A stretch of 64,000 bases of DNA, from assembly GCA_036583965.1 (NCBI GenBank), contig JAZBQD010000021.1:19568771-19632770 (forward strand). Reading direction: 5' to 3'. The position numbers and the translations under genes were made by a program. Below are positions 23,284 to 36,663 of this stretch, in pieces. This DNA is from Prunella strophiata (lineage: Eukaryota; Chordata; Aves; Passeriformes; Prunellidae). Each line of letters begins with the position of its first letter. The stretch's first letter is position 1. Under the pieces are notes generated by a model that was given only the letters and a program-made list of their open reading frames with translations, was not told the DNA's origin and made no database searches.

Positions 23284-23353
23284 ATGATGTCAGAGCAGGA
23301 TTTGGCAGATGTGGTTCAGATTGCTGTTGAGGACCTGACTCCTGATAATCCAG
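23284..23353 (+). CDS. BANP: BANP coding exon 2 (N-terminus)
   Basis: BANP (BTG3-associated nuclear protein, SMAR1) is a nuclear DNA-binding regulator that binds unmethylated TCTCGCGAGA and matrix-attachment DNA and also modulates p53. This exon encodes residues 1-23 plus one base of codon 24. It begins with tandem Met codons and the conserved N-terminus M-M-S-E-x-D-L-A-D-V-V-Q-I-A-V-E-D-L, as in mammalian BANP. It ends in a donor CAG|GTAGGG after 23353 (23354-23355 GT). The split G joins TT of exon 3 to give Val24, the family's P-V-V-L-E-N junction. Start choice is supported by the stop immediately upstream. Confidence 0.95.
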
Positions 23354-24144
23354 GTAGGGAGAGATTAACAGCAGTGCCCATTAACTGGAAATCACTGCTG
23401 AGCTTTTCTTTGAAATACAAACCAGGTTTTTATTCCAAAAGGTTTTTGAAGCTCACATCACATGATTTCCAGAGCTTCACTTGTGTATCTCCAAACCCTT
23501 TAGATCAGATTATTTATTTATTTCACTTTTCTCTTAAAGGCTTTATTGCCTGTTTGTTTTTTTGCAGGGGTAGACTAACCCCAAAAACAATGGAATATTC
23601 CTGCAATCTTCTTTTTCTCCATGGTTTAGGCTTTTCCTCCAATGGGAGCTGTTCCCCATCCATTAGGAATTGTTTTATGTGTAAGATACTTTGTCTCATC
23701 CATTATTAAAATTCTTTGGACAGTAAAATTGAAAAATACTTCTGAAAGAAAATATCACATGCTCAGAAATGGACTTCCTGAGTGAAAATATATTGAGATG
23801 TTGGTCCTCTGTGGCCATTGCAAGTAAGAACAGTAATGGAAATGAGAGACACAGGCCAAAAAACTGCTTTTCTGATACAAAATGAAAAAGTTACTCAGAA
23901 ATAGTCTTAAAGAGTTGAAGCTGGGGCCTGCCAGTCCTTCAGAAGTCTTTGCTCAGCTTGGTAGAGGAACTCAAATCTGGTCCCATCACCACTGTCAGAG
24001 ATTTGAGAGAAATCCCAAGCAAGTGTCAAAGAACACATTAAATATCTTAATTAAGTTTACATGCTTTTGTTTTCTCCATTTAATATGTTTTTAGTCTGAG
24101 CTTTGGGTTTTGAACTCTGGCAATGCCTTTTTTTTCCTTTGCAG

Positions 24145-24239
24145 TTGTGTTGGAGAATCATGAGGTGACAGATGATGATGTGGAACCTGCCCTGAAACGT
24201 CAGAGGATAGAAATCAACTGCCAGGATCCCTCTATTAAG
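24145..24239 (+). CDS. BANP: BANP coding exon 3
   Basis: Acceptor TTTTTTTTCCTTTGCAG, donor AAG|GTTGTT. Encodes residues 24-55: V-V-L-E-N-H, then an acidic T-D-D-D stretch, a basic K-R-Q-R cluster (candidate nuclear localisation signal, about residues 40-43) and E-I-N-C-Q-D-P-S-I-K. All of these are hallmarks of BANP. One Asp in the acidic run appears extra compared with human. Intron 2 is 791 bp, intron 3 is 1,166 bp. Confidence 0.95.
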
Positions 24240-25405
24240 GTTGTTTAATGTCCTTTCCTGGATTTCATTTTAATGCCAATTCAGTTTAGGGGAAGTTATT
24301 ACAAGAGTGTAAAATAAACTGTTTATACCTGACACTGGAATTATTCTGGTAGATTTTTAGGCACAAATTTAAAAATCTGGATAGTTGTCTAATTTTCCAG
24401 TGTAGAATTAGTAGCAAGAATTTAAAATGCAATATAAAATATTACCAGAATTAATTCCACTGCCCCAAAACTTCCGTATTGGGACATTTTTTAATGAAAA
24501 AAATGAAGTTGACCAAAAAGATGAACTTGAGGATGTATTTGTGTTACAATTTGTAGATACTCTCAGCATGTTTGAAGCTAACAGCATTCTCCTGATAGAT
24601 AATTCACATTTAATTCTGGCTCAGGAGCTCAGCAGTCACCCTGCTGTGATTTAGGGTTGATTTTTGCCCTGGAGTGTGAGTACCTGATGAGTATTTCAGT
24701 GCCACAGCCACTGTCCTGTGTAATTCTATATTTTTGGGGTGATCCCAGGAGCTGGGGCTGTGTGAAGGAGGGCTTTGGGGTGCTCAGTGTCTGCAGGGCC
24801 ACAAGATGGCACAGCTGCTGTTTGCAAAGCACACAGAGTGCAGCTCTTCCCTCTAATGGCCTGTTTTCCCAGGAGAACCCAAGTGGAATATGTTTTCTTT
24901 TCAAAAAGATTGCTTAGCAAAACAGATTTTATTTATTTGCTTTTCTTGATTTGCTGTTCAGCAGGAAGCTGAAGTGAGTGGCATTAATTGTCTCCGAGAT
25001 TTTTTGTGTTGATACAATTTCCACTGCAATTTATCTGTTTGGGCAGGAAAAAACCTCACTGACTTTATCCAGGAGGATGCATCCAGAGATTTATAATCCT
25101 TTTGTTTTCACATGTGGACTGCAAAGCTTTGGCAAGTCATTAGAAATGATTTTGCAGTGGATGAAATCATCCTGACAAAGTGCTTAGGTGAAAATGGCTT
25201 TGGCTGGGCTGCTTTTGGCTCCCAAATAAAGATCTGGAAGAATCTGAGCCTGCTGAAACGCTCCTGGATGTCATCAGGGGTGGATTTTGTCACTAGACAG
25301 GCTGTGAGTTCCTTTAGGATTGCTTCCCAGTCACGTTCATGTGGAGCTTCCTCAGGAGTGGGGATAAACTGGGAGTGCTCAACGCGGGTTCTTCTCCCTC
25401 CCCAG

Positions 25406-25605
25406 TCGTTCCTGTACTCCATCAACCAGACCATATGCCTGAGGCTGGACAGCATCGAGGCCAAGCTGCTGGCCCTGGAGGCCACCTGCAAGTCCCTGGA
25501 GGAGAAGCTGGACCTGGTGATGAACAAGCAGCACAGCCCCATCCAGGTGCCCATGGTGGCCGGGTCCCCGCTGGGCGCCACCCAGACCTGCAATAAAGTC
25601 CGATG
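25406..25605 (+). CDS. BANP: BANP coding exon 4 (coiled coil)
   Basis: Acceptor TTCTCCCTCCCCAG, donor ATG|GTAAGG. It encodes residues 56-121 plus two bases of Cys122. Residues about 56-97 form the conserved helical segment (F-L-Y-S-I-N-Q-T-I-C-L-R-L-D-S-I-E-A-K-L, then a Leu-rich L-A-L-E-A-T-C-K-S-L-E-E-K-L-D-L), a predicted coiled coil for oligomerisation. P-M-V-A-G-S-P-L-G-A-T-Q-T-C-N-K-V-R follows. Nearly identical to mammalian BANP. The exon is more GC-rich than its introns, as usual for bird coding exons. Confidence 0.96.
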
Positions 25606-27502
25606 GTAAGGACACAGCACTCCCCCCTGCCCTGAAAACCCCTAAATCCAGGAGCTGGGCATTCCTCCTCTCTGTGCTGCTGGTGGAGGTAGAGTTCATT
25701 TATCTTCTTGAAGGTAATTCTTGTAGCAGTTTTGTGATGTTACTCAGAAGCAGATGCTGGTCCAGGGATAGTTTGCAGCTCTTCCCACATTTCATCCTGA
25801 CTTAAACCAGACTCCTTCATCCATCCCCTGGAAAAGCCTCAGCAGCTCTCTCAGACAGGTTTTTGAGACTTGCTCTGCTTTTATTTATAGCTGTTTTGAC
25901 TTAATGAGTTCATCATCATTCTAATTGCTTCTCATTTTACTTCTCTTCACCAGAAGTACAATGGAGTGTGTTTTATGAGCTTGTTTGCTAAAGAATCCTG
26001 CTAGAAAAATATCTCTGCTTATTTTGGAGTTAGAAGCTGGAGATGGAAAATCTGTTGAATAATCTAATGCACTTTGCTGAGAGAGCAGGCTTGACCTGCA
26101 GTCCCTTTGTGTCTCACTCCCCTAATGTGGTTTTAAATACCTAAATCTTGATGTGTCTGTCATCTTATCGTCGAGGTGATCCCAGCCAGACAAATCTGCT
26201 TAACAAAAGACTCTTTTCACCAACACTTCTTCCTCCTTTTTCATATTTTTGTAGCTGGAAAACACTTCATACTTCTCTGAATAGCTACTTTTTACTCTCC
26301 ATTACAAAGGTGTGCAGGCATTTAATTTTTCTTTTGAGCAGGTGCTGTGTCTGCTTTTACCTCTGCTTTTGAGGGCTTCATACACTGAAAAGATTAATTA
26401 TGGCTGAGTTGTGTAATAACAGAAACAAAGTACATGGAATAAGGACTTGGATCATAGAGGAAGTAACCAGGGTTTTACACCAGGGCTTTTGCTAAATACT
26501 CTCTTCTCAATAATTGTTTCTTCAAGAGCCTTCTTGAAATCTGGGCTGAATGTTCTTGTTGTTAATTTAGAGAGCTTCAAGTTCTTGTGCATGAGCTGAA
26601 CTTTTTACGGTGGTTTGTGCACAAAAGGCTTCAGAAACCTTTTCAGGAACCCATGGCCCCTTTGGGACCCTATTAATTCATGCTCAGTGAATGCTTTCCT
26701 CTGTAAATTGTACTATTTTGAGTTTCTGAAGGAAGTTGTCAGACCTGAGCTGCTTGGTTTGGTTTGTTTTTCAATCTCTGCAGCCATCAGAAATCTGTCC
26801 TGGCTGTTGATGGTGCTTCATCTTTTGGTTTGGGTTACAGATTTTTGCTGACAGCTCCTCAGGCAGCCTGAGCATCATTTAGATAGAAGTCTTGAAGAAA
26901 GCAAGGATCTCTGCCCCAAATATTTGTTGCTGTTGGTCTGAAGTTGCACATTGTCAAAGGTGTGATGCCAGGAGAGCACTGAGGGCTTTTTGTTCTGGAG
27001 CAGACTGTGGCCTGTGGGACTCGAGAGAAAATAGGGCTGGATGTGTTGAATTTGGCACTGGGGACACTCCATTTGCACAGGGACAGAATGTTTCCTGAAT
27101 TCCCTGTCTTTCATCCATAAATCCTTTATCACTTGTTGATTGTTTCCAATTAAAGGCTGTTCCATTGTACCAGCTCTGTGTCCTTCCCTCTTCCCCATCC
27201 ATCACAGAAGGCAGAGCTTCCCATAAGTTTGGGATGGGGATTTTCAGATTCTCCACAGGAATGGGATTCTCCAGCCTCCTCCTCCTGCCACCAAACTCAT
27301 GGGTTTGCTGCTGTAACAAAAAGTTGTGGTTATTAAAGGCTGTCAGGGAGGATGGTGCTGCACTGGCAGGAGAGCAGCTCTTGGAAAAAAATGGGAATAA
27401 ATCCAGTGAATACCTTGGGATCCTGGCTGAGAATTGGGCCTGTGGGAATCCATGAGCTGGGGGTGCTGGTGGGTGAGGGGCTGGCCTTGATTCTTCCCCT
27501 CA

Positions 27503-27872
27503 GGTGAGACCCCACCTGCAGAGCTGCCCCAGCACAGGAGGGACCTGGAGCTGCTGCAGAGAGCCCAGAGGAGGCACCAGGATGAGCAGAGGATGGAGCA
27601 GCTCTGCTGGGAGGAAAGGCTGGCACAGCTGGCATTGTTCACCTGGAGAAGCTTCAGGGTGATCTCACTGCAGCCTTCCAGGACCTGAAAAAGCTGCAGG
27701 AAAGATAGAGAAGGACTTTGGACACGAGTTGGAGGGACAGGACACAGGGAATGGCTCCCACTGCCAGAGGGCAGGGCTAGGTGGGATATTGGGAATTAGG
27801 AATTGTTCCCTGGGAGGGTGGGGGGGACCTTGCACAGATTCCCAGAGAAGCTGTGGCTGCTCCTCTGCAGGC
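27503..27872 (+). mobile_element. CR1 LINE fragment extending into upstream 3' region
   Basis: Starts at GTGAGACCCCACCTGCAGAG and passes GACCTGGAGCTGCTGCAGAG, CAGAGGAGG, GGAGCAGCTCTGCTGGGAGG and GCAGCCTTCCAGGACCTGAA. It reaches GATATTGGGAATTAGG and AGAAGCTGTGGCTGC. The order matches CR1 for about 370 bp, with small deletions and no 3' tail. Confidence 0.8.
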
Positions 27873-27951
27873 ACAGAGTTTGTGGTGATTGGGAGGGGGG
27901 CTGGCCCAGCCCCATCCCCAGTGGGTGCAGCTGTGAGCAGCACTGACAGCA

Positions 27952-28030
27952 ATGAGCCAGGGAGTGCCCAGGTGTCTGAGCCAGGGAGTGCCCAGGTGTC
28001 TGAGCCATGCAGTGCCCAGGTGGCTGAGCC
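27952..28030. repeat. 24-bp tandem repeat, about 3 copies
   Basis: Unit GAGCCAGGGAGTGCCCAGGT followed by GTCT. The last copies carry GAGCCATGCAGTGCCCAGGT and GGCT. The array is short and recent-looking, just downstream of a CR1 fragment. Confidence 0.85.
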
Positions 28031-28265
28031 ATCACAGAGGGCACACAGGTGCCATGCATGAACATGAGGGGATAAAAGGTTGGGCTGAAGAACAAGGAGG
28101 GCAGATGCTTGCAGCCTTCTGAAGTGATCTGATGTTGCTCAGTGTGGGCAGGCACCTGAAGCCTTCTGCTGAGGTTGGTGTTACTGTGTTTGGGGAAATG
28201 CTTAAAGCTTTCTGAAACTGTGTGCTGATACCCTGCATATCATGGTTTATGCTGTGGCATGTGCT

Positions 28266-28310
28266 GGGGCACCCCTGGAAGTGCCCAAGGCCAGGCTGGA
28301 GGTGTTCAGA
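28266..28310 (+). mobile_element. Very short CR1 remnant
   Basis: CCCCTGGAAGTGCCCAAGGC followed by CAGGCTGGAGGTGTTCAGAT is a recognisable piece of the CR1 3' region with no flanking element. Confidence 0.5.
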
Positions 28311-30888
28311 TGTAAATGGAGAAAATCCAGAGCTAAAAGGAGCTCAGGTGTTTTCCTGGACCTATTTTTTTGCTATAGGTGAAATGCAGACCACAAACAT
28401 CTGGTTCTGTTCCATATGCATTTGTGGCTAATTGATAACAAGTCTAGAGATAAAAACATTTATATTTTTGTCTTTAATGAGAGTGGGATAGTAGTAAATG
28501 GAACTGTAGATTAATTGCACTTGATTAACAAGCCAAAATCTATCCTGGTGTCCTTGAACAAAACTTGTTGGGGGTTGAACATTGGCTAATTAATGTGGCT
28601 AATTAATCCTCAGATGCAGTTTTGTACCAGATGGGATGTTTGAATTTGCTGTATTTTTGTAGGTGTGGATCATTGAAATGTTTGTTTTACCATTGAATTT
28701 AATCAGCAGAACTGTTTAATTGAATTTGGAGAACAAGACTTGTCCACCCACTTTGCAATGTGCCATTTGGCAAAGCCTCCTTGGCTCCACATCCCCCCAA
28801 TTCCAGAGCTCTGTTTCTGCTGATTGTTTCCTTGTTTACAAGTGGGTTTGGGGTCAAATAATGCAAAAGTAAGAGTTGAGATGATTTGAAATGAGGTTGT
28901 AAAGCAGAGAATGTGGTGTGGAATGAATTGTAGGGGGACTGTTCTAGATTTAGCAAAAATGCTGTTGCTCCTGCATAAAACCCTTAGGAAAACAAACAAA
29001 CCTAAAGAAATATAATCAAGGTGTAAAAGCCCTAAAATAACCAGAATTCTATTTTTAAAATTTATATGTATCTATATATTTATTCTTTCTGTGAGTTACA
29101 AACCCCTTGGCCAACCTAATTGCATTTTTATCAGGAGGATTTTTACTGATTATAATAAACTATCCTACTATGCTAATCCAGACTTTTAGAAGGAATAATA
29201 ATTCCTCAGCCCTTATCAGTGAGCAGTGGCTGCTGAGTCTCTTCCCTGTGTTCACTGCAGTTGATATTATAACTCATTAGGGGATGTAAACCACTTTATA
29301 TCCTTTTATTTCACTTAGTGATAAATAAATTAACATTGGGAACCTTCAGGATTTTTGCTGGTTTTAACTCAATTTAAGAGCTAATTGTTCCTTCTTGGAA
29401 TTGCTTCTGAAGACCCTGAATTTGCAGGAAGATTTTAATTGATTTATTAGGAAACAAAGCATGGATTGAGGAGCAGAGGATCAGGCAGGATGAAGGGTTT
29501 CTTTTCCAGGTGCAGGTGCATGAATCAGCCTGGAAAAAACATTTAAACATTTCCCTGGGAGAGATTCAGCCCTGGGGGCAGCTCAGCAGTGCCTGGAGCT
29601 GAGAGGGAGTCAGGTACAGAAATTTGGGGTGAGCTCTCAAGGTTTGATTTGGAGAAGCTTTAGAGTTGCCCAGGTTTGCAGGAATTCTGCAGCAATCCAG
29701 GTCTATTTCTCCTTTATTTATCCTTGGCCTTTCCTGGGGCCCCACCCAGCAGCAAATGTGCAAACAGTGAATTTTGGGAGGCCTGGACACAACCACAGCT
29801 GGATTTTTGTCCTTGCTTGGGATGGAGGAATTCCCAACCTTTCCCTGTCTATGAGCAGTCTCTGGCATGGGAGAAAAGGTTTATTTGGTATTCCATAAAT
29901 AATTATAAACAATTCTGTAGAGTATTTGAGTTCTGGGCTCACAGCTGGGATTCTCCCAGGTGGAATTCTGGGGCTGTTCTCCTGAAGGATTGAGGAGGAA
30001 GGGGCTGCAGGAAAATGGCACAGTTTTTGGGATCTGTTCTCACCATGTTCATTTTGATTACACTCCCAGCTGGGGGACAGAGTCAATATTGACAGTGAGG
30101 AAATCATCATTAATACTTCATGAATTAAAAAATCCTGCTTAGAATAATAAGATTTTTAAAGAGTACAGAAGAAGTGGAAACAAAATTTGGATATTTTTGA
30201 GTGAAATAATTTGGTAAAGTGAAATTTCAGTTTAGGGGGTGAGAATTTGAATGGTTTTTCATAATTACATGGATTGGGTCACAAAATTGTTGCTTTTCCA
30301 GCCTTTTGAGTCCCCTGTTTTCAGTTCTGATAAAGAGATCAAGGGATTTCCACACGTCATTTGTGTATGAACACCATGTTTTCAGGTTGAGTTTGTGAAT
30401 TTTGTTTTGTGGGCATTTGTACATGAAGGAAGTCAGTGTTTGTCCCCTTCATGCCAGCACTGAGCCGTGTTTCAGCCTGCAGGAATTGTTGTGCCTTCAG
30501 ATATGTGGTGAAAACCCCAAATTCCTTCTTGAGGTGTAGTAGAGAAGTGTCTCTGAAAATTGCAATTCTGTCTTAGTTCAAAAATTGACTTTATAAACAG
30601 AACCAATGAAATAAAGACATTATTAGATTGTCTGTCAGCTCCTCTTTCTTTATCCAGAGTTCTGTTGTTTCTTTGGCTATGGAATGAAAAAAAAAAAAAA
30701 AAAAAAGCCTCCCAAAACTTGACATCTTTAATTCCTTGGAAAACATGACAGTGCTTTCCAACATCTCCTAATTTGTCAACAAAACTTGTCAGCCTCAACC
30801 TCTTGAGGTTTAATTTTATTTTGCCTTCCTGGCCACGTGGATTTCATGGAGAAGATTTCTGTGATCCATTCGCTTTATCAGCAACACG

Positions 30889-30943
30889 AGTTGATTATTG
30901 AAAATAAATTTATTATTGAAAATAAGTTGATTATTGAAAATAA
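30889..30943. repeat. 20-bp tandem repeat, 3 copies
   Basis: Three near-identical units of TTGATTATTGAAAATAA with slight spacing changes. Confidence 0.85.
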
Positions 30944-32047
30944 GGGCTGGGGTTTTTATTAATTCCAAATTCCCCCAAATTCAGGATGAGGAGGAAGTGG
31001 CATCTTGCATTAAAGAGCTCCACAGCAGAGTTCTTAGTGGAATTTCACATTCCAGGAGTGTTGCACTGGGATATTGGGGAGCCAAGTGCCCAGGAATTTG
31101 TTGATAAATTGGGAGGCAATGTCTGATTTGCAGCATTTCAGGGAGAGGGAAAGGTCAGTTATGGAATGAAACCAACAATTCACCATCATCCTTTCAGCTG
31201 GGTTTTGGAGAGTTCAGTAATTCCTGCATGGATAGGGTGGAATTCATTTATAAAACTTTTCAGACTGACCAAGGATTTGAACTGTGGATTCCTTCTCCCC
31301 ACTGCAATTTTTCTGAAGTTAATGGTTTCTGATGAAATATAATTTCTGAGAGTCCAATAATTCAACTGAGAGCTGAGCAAGTAGCAGCTGATGATTTAGG
31401 GCTGAGAAAAGGATGGAAAAAGTGGTTTGGATATTTTTAATTGCAGTGGTGCTATTTCAAACATGCCTGTCAGGCCTAAAGCACCAAAATGAACTTTTGC
31501 AAAGAGGTGGTTTTGAATTCTTAAAGAGAATTTACACTGAAAATCAGATTTTAGGTGATAAAGCTCCTTCAGGTTTCAGATGTGTTACCAGGTTTGATAT
31601 TTTATTTTTTTTGCTAGGAAATTGTACATTTTCCCTGTTAATTTAGCTCAGGATAAATGTGAAACCCTTTAATTTGGGAGGTTTGCAGTATTGCTGTTCA
31701 CTCTTAGCCACATGTGGATGAACAGGTTATTTATTCCCACTCAGCTGAAACACTTACTTTGGGTCAGAGGCCTCAGGGAATCCTTTTAGTTCCATTTAGA
31801 ATCAACATCCTTTATTTGTAAGGGTTTCTGGGAAGGGAGAAAAAGAGAAATACATGGGAATCAAACAGGATTTGGGCTTAGACACAGATTAGGGGAACAT
31901 TTACCACTCTAATTACTGTCTAAGAACATTTAAAATCAATTATAACATATTAAAATGTGGGTTAAGCTTGCCAAATCCCATCGATGAGATGAATTCCAGG
32001 GAAAGCAGAACATTGAATTCCATGGCTCCATTAACACAGCCAGGAAT

Positions 32048-32115
32048 ATTATTATTATGATTATTCACAAAAATATATTATTATTAATTATATTAATATA
32101 TATTATAATATATGT
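32048..32115. repeat. AT microsatellite (ATT/TA rich)
   Basis: ATTATTATTATG, then alternating ATATTATTATTAATTATATT and TAATATATATTATAATATATG. Unstable, low complexity. Confidence 0.8.
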
Positions 32116-32517
32116 GGTTATTATTGCAGGAATAAATGGAAAGGTGTGCAGGATGTGGAATTTGGTTCAGGCCAAACACCTTTGTAGGGCTCATCTTTGC
32201 TTTCTGCCTGAATAAACAATTAAAAATTATTATATTTAATAAAAGTGGGCAGTTTTTTACCTCATGGATGTTGGAAAATGGGATTATGTTTAGTGAAACT
32301 CTAAAAATCTTTATCTGTGTGAAGCAGAGCACTGGATTGTGAAAAGCCTGTGTTACACACAATATATTTAATTTATTGAGCAGTCAATAAACAGAAGGGG
32401 GCAGAAAAGCCTTATTTATTCTTTTGGGTTCCAGCCTGGCAGAGTTTAAATATTTTGAATGGTACAATCACTGGGAATTTGAAAATCCAGCAGTAAAAGC
32501 AGACCCTGGAAACTTTT

Positions 32518-32573
32518 GTAGGTTGGGGACTTAATTCTCTTAATACTTGTAGTAGGTTGGGGACTTAATTCTC
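32518..32573. repeat. 22-bp direct repeat, two copies 12 bp apart
   Basis: GTAGGTTGGGGACTTAATTC plus TC occurs at 32518-32539 and again identically at 32552-32573. Confidence 0.9.
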
Positions 32574-32861
32574 CCAATGCAAGAAAATGAATGAAGAGGA
32601 GAGCAGGTAATCAATTAGTGATTAAAGGGACAAGGTTTGGAAGTGACAGGAATTTAGGTGGTGTCCCAGAATAATTTGTGTGCCAGTTTAGAGCAGTTTA
32701 AGATACCACTAATTCTGTTTTTAAAAATTGCAAAAACTACCAGTCTTAGTTTTGGAGAATCATATAATAATTGAAATTTAGAGTTATTTAAAACCCTTGA
32801 GTCTGAAAAATAATTTCTTTATTTCAGTGGGTTTGGAGGGCCCCAGTTTTTTTGAAGCAGG

Positions 32862-32950
32862 ATGGAAAGGAGCAGTAGAGGGATTCCCAAGGATGAGCCA
32901 CCCTAAAAGGTTGGAATTGCTGATCCTGGAGGTCTTTTCCACCCTTTGTG
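32862..32950 (+). mobile_element. Diverged CR1 tail
   Basis: TTGGAATTGCTGATCCTGGA then GGTCTTTTCCACCCTTTG resembles the CR1 terminal GGATGATCTTTGGAGGTCTT segment. Only the last part is recognisable. Confidence 0.45.
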
Positions 32951-35900
32951 GCTCCAGAAGCTCTCCCAGATCCCTCTGAGGTTGGAGCCCCTGTTCCATC
33001 TGCTCTCCTTGGCAGCAGCTGCCACTTAACTGCTGCATTTCCACCCCTTAAAACCCCTAAAAACCCTTGGAATGTCTTTCCAAACAGCATTTCCCCCCCT
33101 TTTTTTTAAGGAACTGTACATTTTTGCATATCTGGAGCTCCATCTCTTTGTTCCATGAGCAGGAAATCTGCTCCCAATAACTCCTGAAATTGTGTTTTTC
33201 ATACCAAGGGAAGAGCAGGATTTTGTTAGGGTGCCCTCAGGGGATCTGGAAATTTGAGATTTAATCCCTAATTTCATTCCAAGCATCCTTGGAATGGCTG
33301 GAAAATGTCTGTGGTGGTGGCAAGGGCACAGAGCTGGCTGGGAATTTGGAAAAGCAGAATTACCTGGTGGGAATTATTTACACACCCCCAGAAAGAACTC
33401 AGGGACTGTTTGCAGGAACCTGATAATTGTATTTATTTGTTACCTGGTGATCAGTGAGGCTTCACTTCCTGTAATTAATATATTGAAATCCAGTTTATAG
33501 CACTGCCTCCTCCACCCTCAAGATTTTAGTGCTTAAATGTAAATTTAATTTAGTGCTTAAATCAGACTCCTGCTGATACCAGAATTTGTCAGAAAATCAG
33601 GAAAATCATCTCAAAGTAACTAATTGTATAATGAAGATTCCAAGTCTTTCCTCCTGATTCAAACTGTGTTTTCTAAACATCCAGAATTTCTATTTGAATC
33701 AATAATTTCACTCCTGGAGCCTGCTGAGGATCAGGGCAGCTGCCTCATTTCCCACTGAACACAATCTCCACGTGCTGCTCCTTATCTGGCTCAGGAAGTT
33801 AAGGCTCAAAGAAGGGTAATAACTGTAAATTTCTTTCCAGACTGGCTGAAAACAAGATATCTCTGCTGTTGTATTTTTATGAGTACATTTATCTTCAAAA
33901 AGGGTGGTATTGACCTGCTGGTTATGGCATGACCTGGCCTTTTCTTGGCCATAATCAAAAGTAGAAGATTGATAATTAATGTAATTTCTAGCACTTTTCA
34001 ATCCTGGTTCTGTCACATGTTGCCTGGATGGGTTTGTCCCAATATTTATTTTGTCCCAATTTCAATTTTTTTTATTTTAACTTTTTAAAGTATAATTTTA
34101 AAGTCTTTTATTATTTTTTTTTATTTTGAAAAATATTTTCCCTTTTCTTTCCTATTTTTGGTGCTTTTTGTGCTGTTTTTTATTTTTCTTGTTTGTTTTT
34201 TTTTCGTAGTTTTCCCTAGTTTTGTGTATTTCTTAAAGGCAAAACGTTCCTTGGACCCTGTGTCACCACACTTAATTTTTACAGTTTCAGCTGTGTTCAA
34301 AAAAAGAGATTTTAAATTTTTTTGTACTTCTTTTTAAACCAAGATCTAAAATAATTTGTGTCCCCATGGAGGTGGTGGAAAATCCCTAGAGGAACAAGCT
34401 TGGCTTGGGAACAGGAGGGTTTGAGTTGATGAATTCCTTGGAAATGAGTATTGTCATTTTGGAGTTCGGTTTTCCAGGTGGCTTCAGCTTTTCTCAGAGC
34501 ACAATAATCCCCAGGAGAGCTTAACAGCTTTAAAAATTGGATTAAAATTAAATTTCAAAAAACTTAAAATTAATCTTAAAGCTGGTAATTGATGTTCTCC
34601 TGCCTCCAGCCAACCAGAGGCTCCTCTGTAGGTAAAGATGGATTTTGTAACTTGGAAAATCTCTGATTTGTACTGAGTTGAGTTGAAAATTCAATGTTGA
34701 CTGTGTTTAATTGTTTGGATAAAGCATCATTTACTTTATCTCTTATTATAAATTGCTCCCAGGCCTCTCAGCACCAGGAGTTTTTCCAGCCCTGCCTGGT
34801 GGACTTTGGCTTGTCCTGTTCCAGGGATGTTCCTGGGTTCTGCTCTGGGGATGCTCAGAATCCAAAGAGAATTTTTAATCCTGAGCTCTGTCTGAAAATG
34901 ATGGATGCCACTGCTGCTTGTTTGGCAACTGGAGCATGAATTTGGGAATTGAAACCTGAATTGTTGAGGTGCCTGTACACAGTGGGCTTGCTGGAAGCTT
35001 TGTTCTCTGTTCACTTTGGGGCACAAATCCAGAGCCATTTCATGGATCCTTTGCCAGTTTGTGGCTTTGCTGCACTGTGAGATCCTGAGTGGGTTTTTCT
35101 CTCCTTTTTGGATGGGGATCCTTAACTCTGTGAGCAGCAGGCAAAGGAAGCAGGTGGCCATCAGGAGGAAGGAGCACTGTGACATTATCTTCCTAAAGAA
35201 TGATGAAAAGATGTAAAAAGGGGCTGTTGTTCAGGATGAACACGAGTGTTAGTGAAAGATAAACTAGGGATAAAATAAGGAAAGCAGCACATTGTACTAC
35301 AATATTTGTTATATTTAGATTTTCTCCCTGCTAGGAATAATTGTGGTATTCCTCCACACATGAACTGTACATTTAAATTTGAATTTAACTGGGAAATACC
35401 AGAGTTCAAGGGCACTTTTCCAGCCTGGCTTTCTTTTAGGCTGGAGAGTTTTCCAGCAGCAATTCCAGCTCCTCTTCCCATTAATGCTTCTCCATGAGCT
35501 GATCCATGGGAGTGAGGACAAAGGGAAGAACCTGTCTGAAAATCTCACTCCAAGTCATTTTCAGTTTTTTAGAAAACATTTTGAACCTCATGAAAGAGAG
35601 AAGTGTCAGTTCATTCCTTCTGCCTGATTTTTCTCTCTCTCCAAATGGAAAGCTCAGCTGGGAAGAGGAGGAGAGGATGATCCTGGCATTGCCAAAAGTT
35701 CTTTTCTGTCTCTGGCTGCACTCTGGGTGATTGGCAGGTTATTGGCAATGGAACCCCAGCCTTTAAAATGAATGATCAGATCTGACTCACACATTTTCCA
35801 TACTGAAAATGACCTTTGGCAGCAATTTCCTTATACACAATATAGACTGGCCTTTTGTATTTTAAAAAAATTAAAAATCAGAGGCTAAATATGCAATCAT

Positions 35901-36516
35901 TAGTTGGTACGCTTATTTTTTAGGAATATTTTCACTGTAATTTGACAGATAATTCAGTAAACTGCATTAAAAAATCCCCAAATATCTGCAGGTTGCATGC
36001 ATTTAAATTTTTTTTAGAGAGTTGTGTCCAAGAAGAGGCAAATTGCTGCTCCAGTCTCTCCAAGTCCTGATGCTTGTGGGGAAAGGAATATGTGAGCACA
36101 AATGGAAAGTTCTGGGGCCTGTGCAGTCACTCTGGGTTTGTGGAACTCCCCCTGACCCCTGGAATATTTTCCTTCCATCTTCCCCCTGAGTACTGGCAGA
36201 ACTCAAAATTGCTTCCCTTGGGGTCTGAGGGAATGTCCAAAGCTTTCCTCCTCCTCCTCCTCCTTTGTGTTCTCTGTGTTTTAGTACAGAAGGAATGGTT
36301 CAAGTTGTTTCATCTTCAGAAAGAGATGGAGAGATTAAAGAAAGGAATTGGAATAATCCAAGGATGACTTGGGTGTAATGAATTTTAATGGATTTTTGTC
36401 AGCTTGGCCCAATATTTTGATTTTATGTCGAATTCCATTTTTGATTTTGTGTGTATTCATCAGATTTCCAAATAAATGTGAAAAAGGGGACTGGAACATC
36501 TCCCAGGGAAGCAAAT

Positions 36517-36663
36517 TCTTTATCACCCTCCACAAGTCCCTGCCAGGAGGGTGCAGGCAGGTGGGAGCTGGGCTCTGCTCCCAGGGAGCAGGGACAGGAT
36601 GAGAGGGAGCAGCCTCAAGCTGCTCCAAGGGAGGTCCAGATTGCACATCAGGAAGAATTTCAA
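36517..36663 (+). mobile_element. CR1 LINE internal fragment
   Basis: GGGACAGGATGAGAGGGAGC, AGCCTCAAGCTGCTCCAAGG, GAGGTCCAGATTGCACATCA and GGAAGAATTTC follow the CR1 order. Both ends are truncated. Confidence 0.7.

Noticed and set aside
25379..25699. Minus-strand open frame opposite BANP exon 4
   Set aside because: Antisense shadow of a GC-rich conserved coding exon. The Gly/Leu/Gln-rich translation reflects the complement of the coiled-coil codons.
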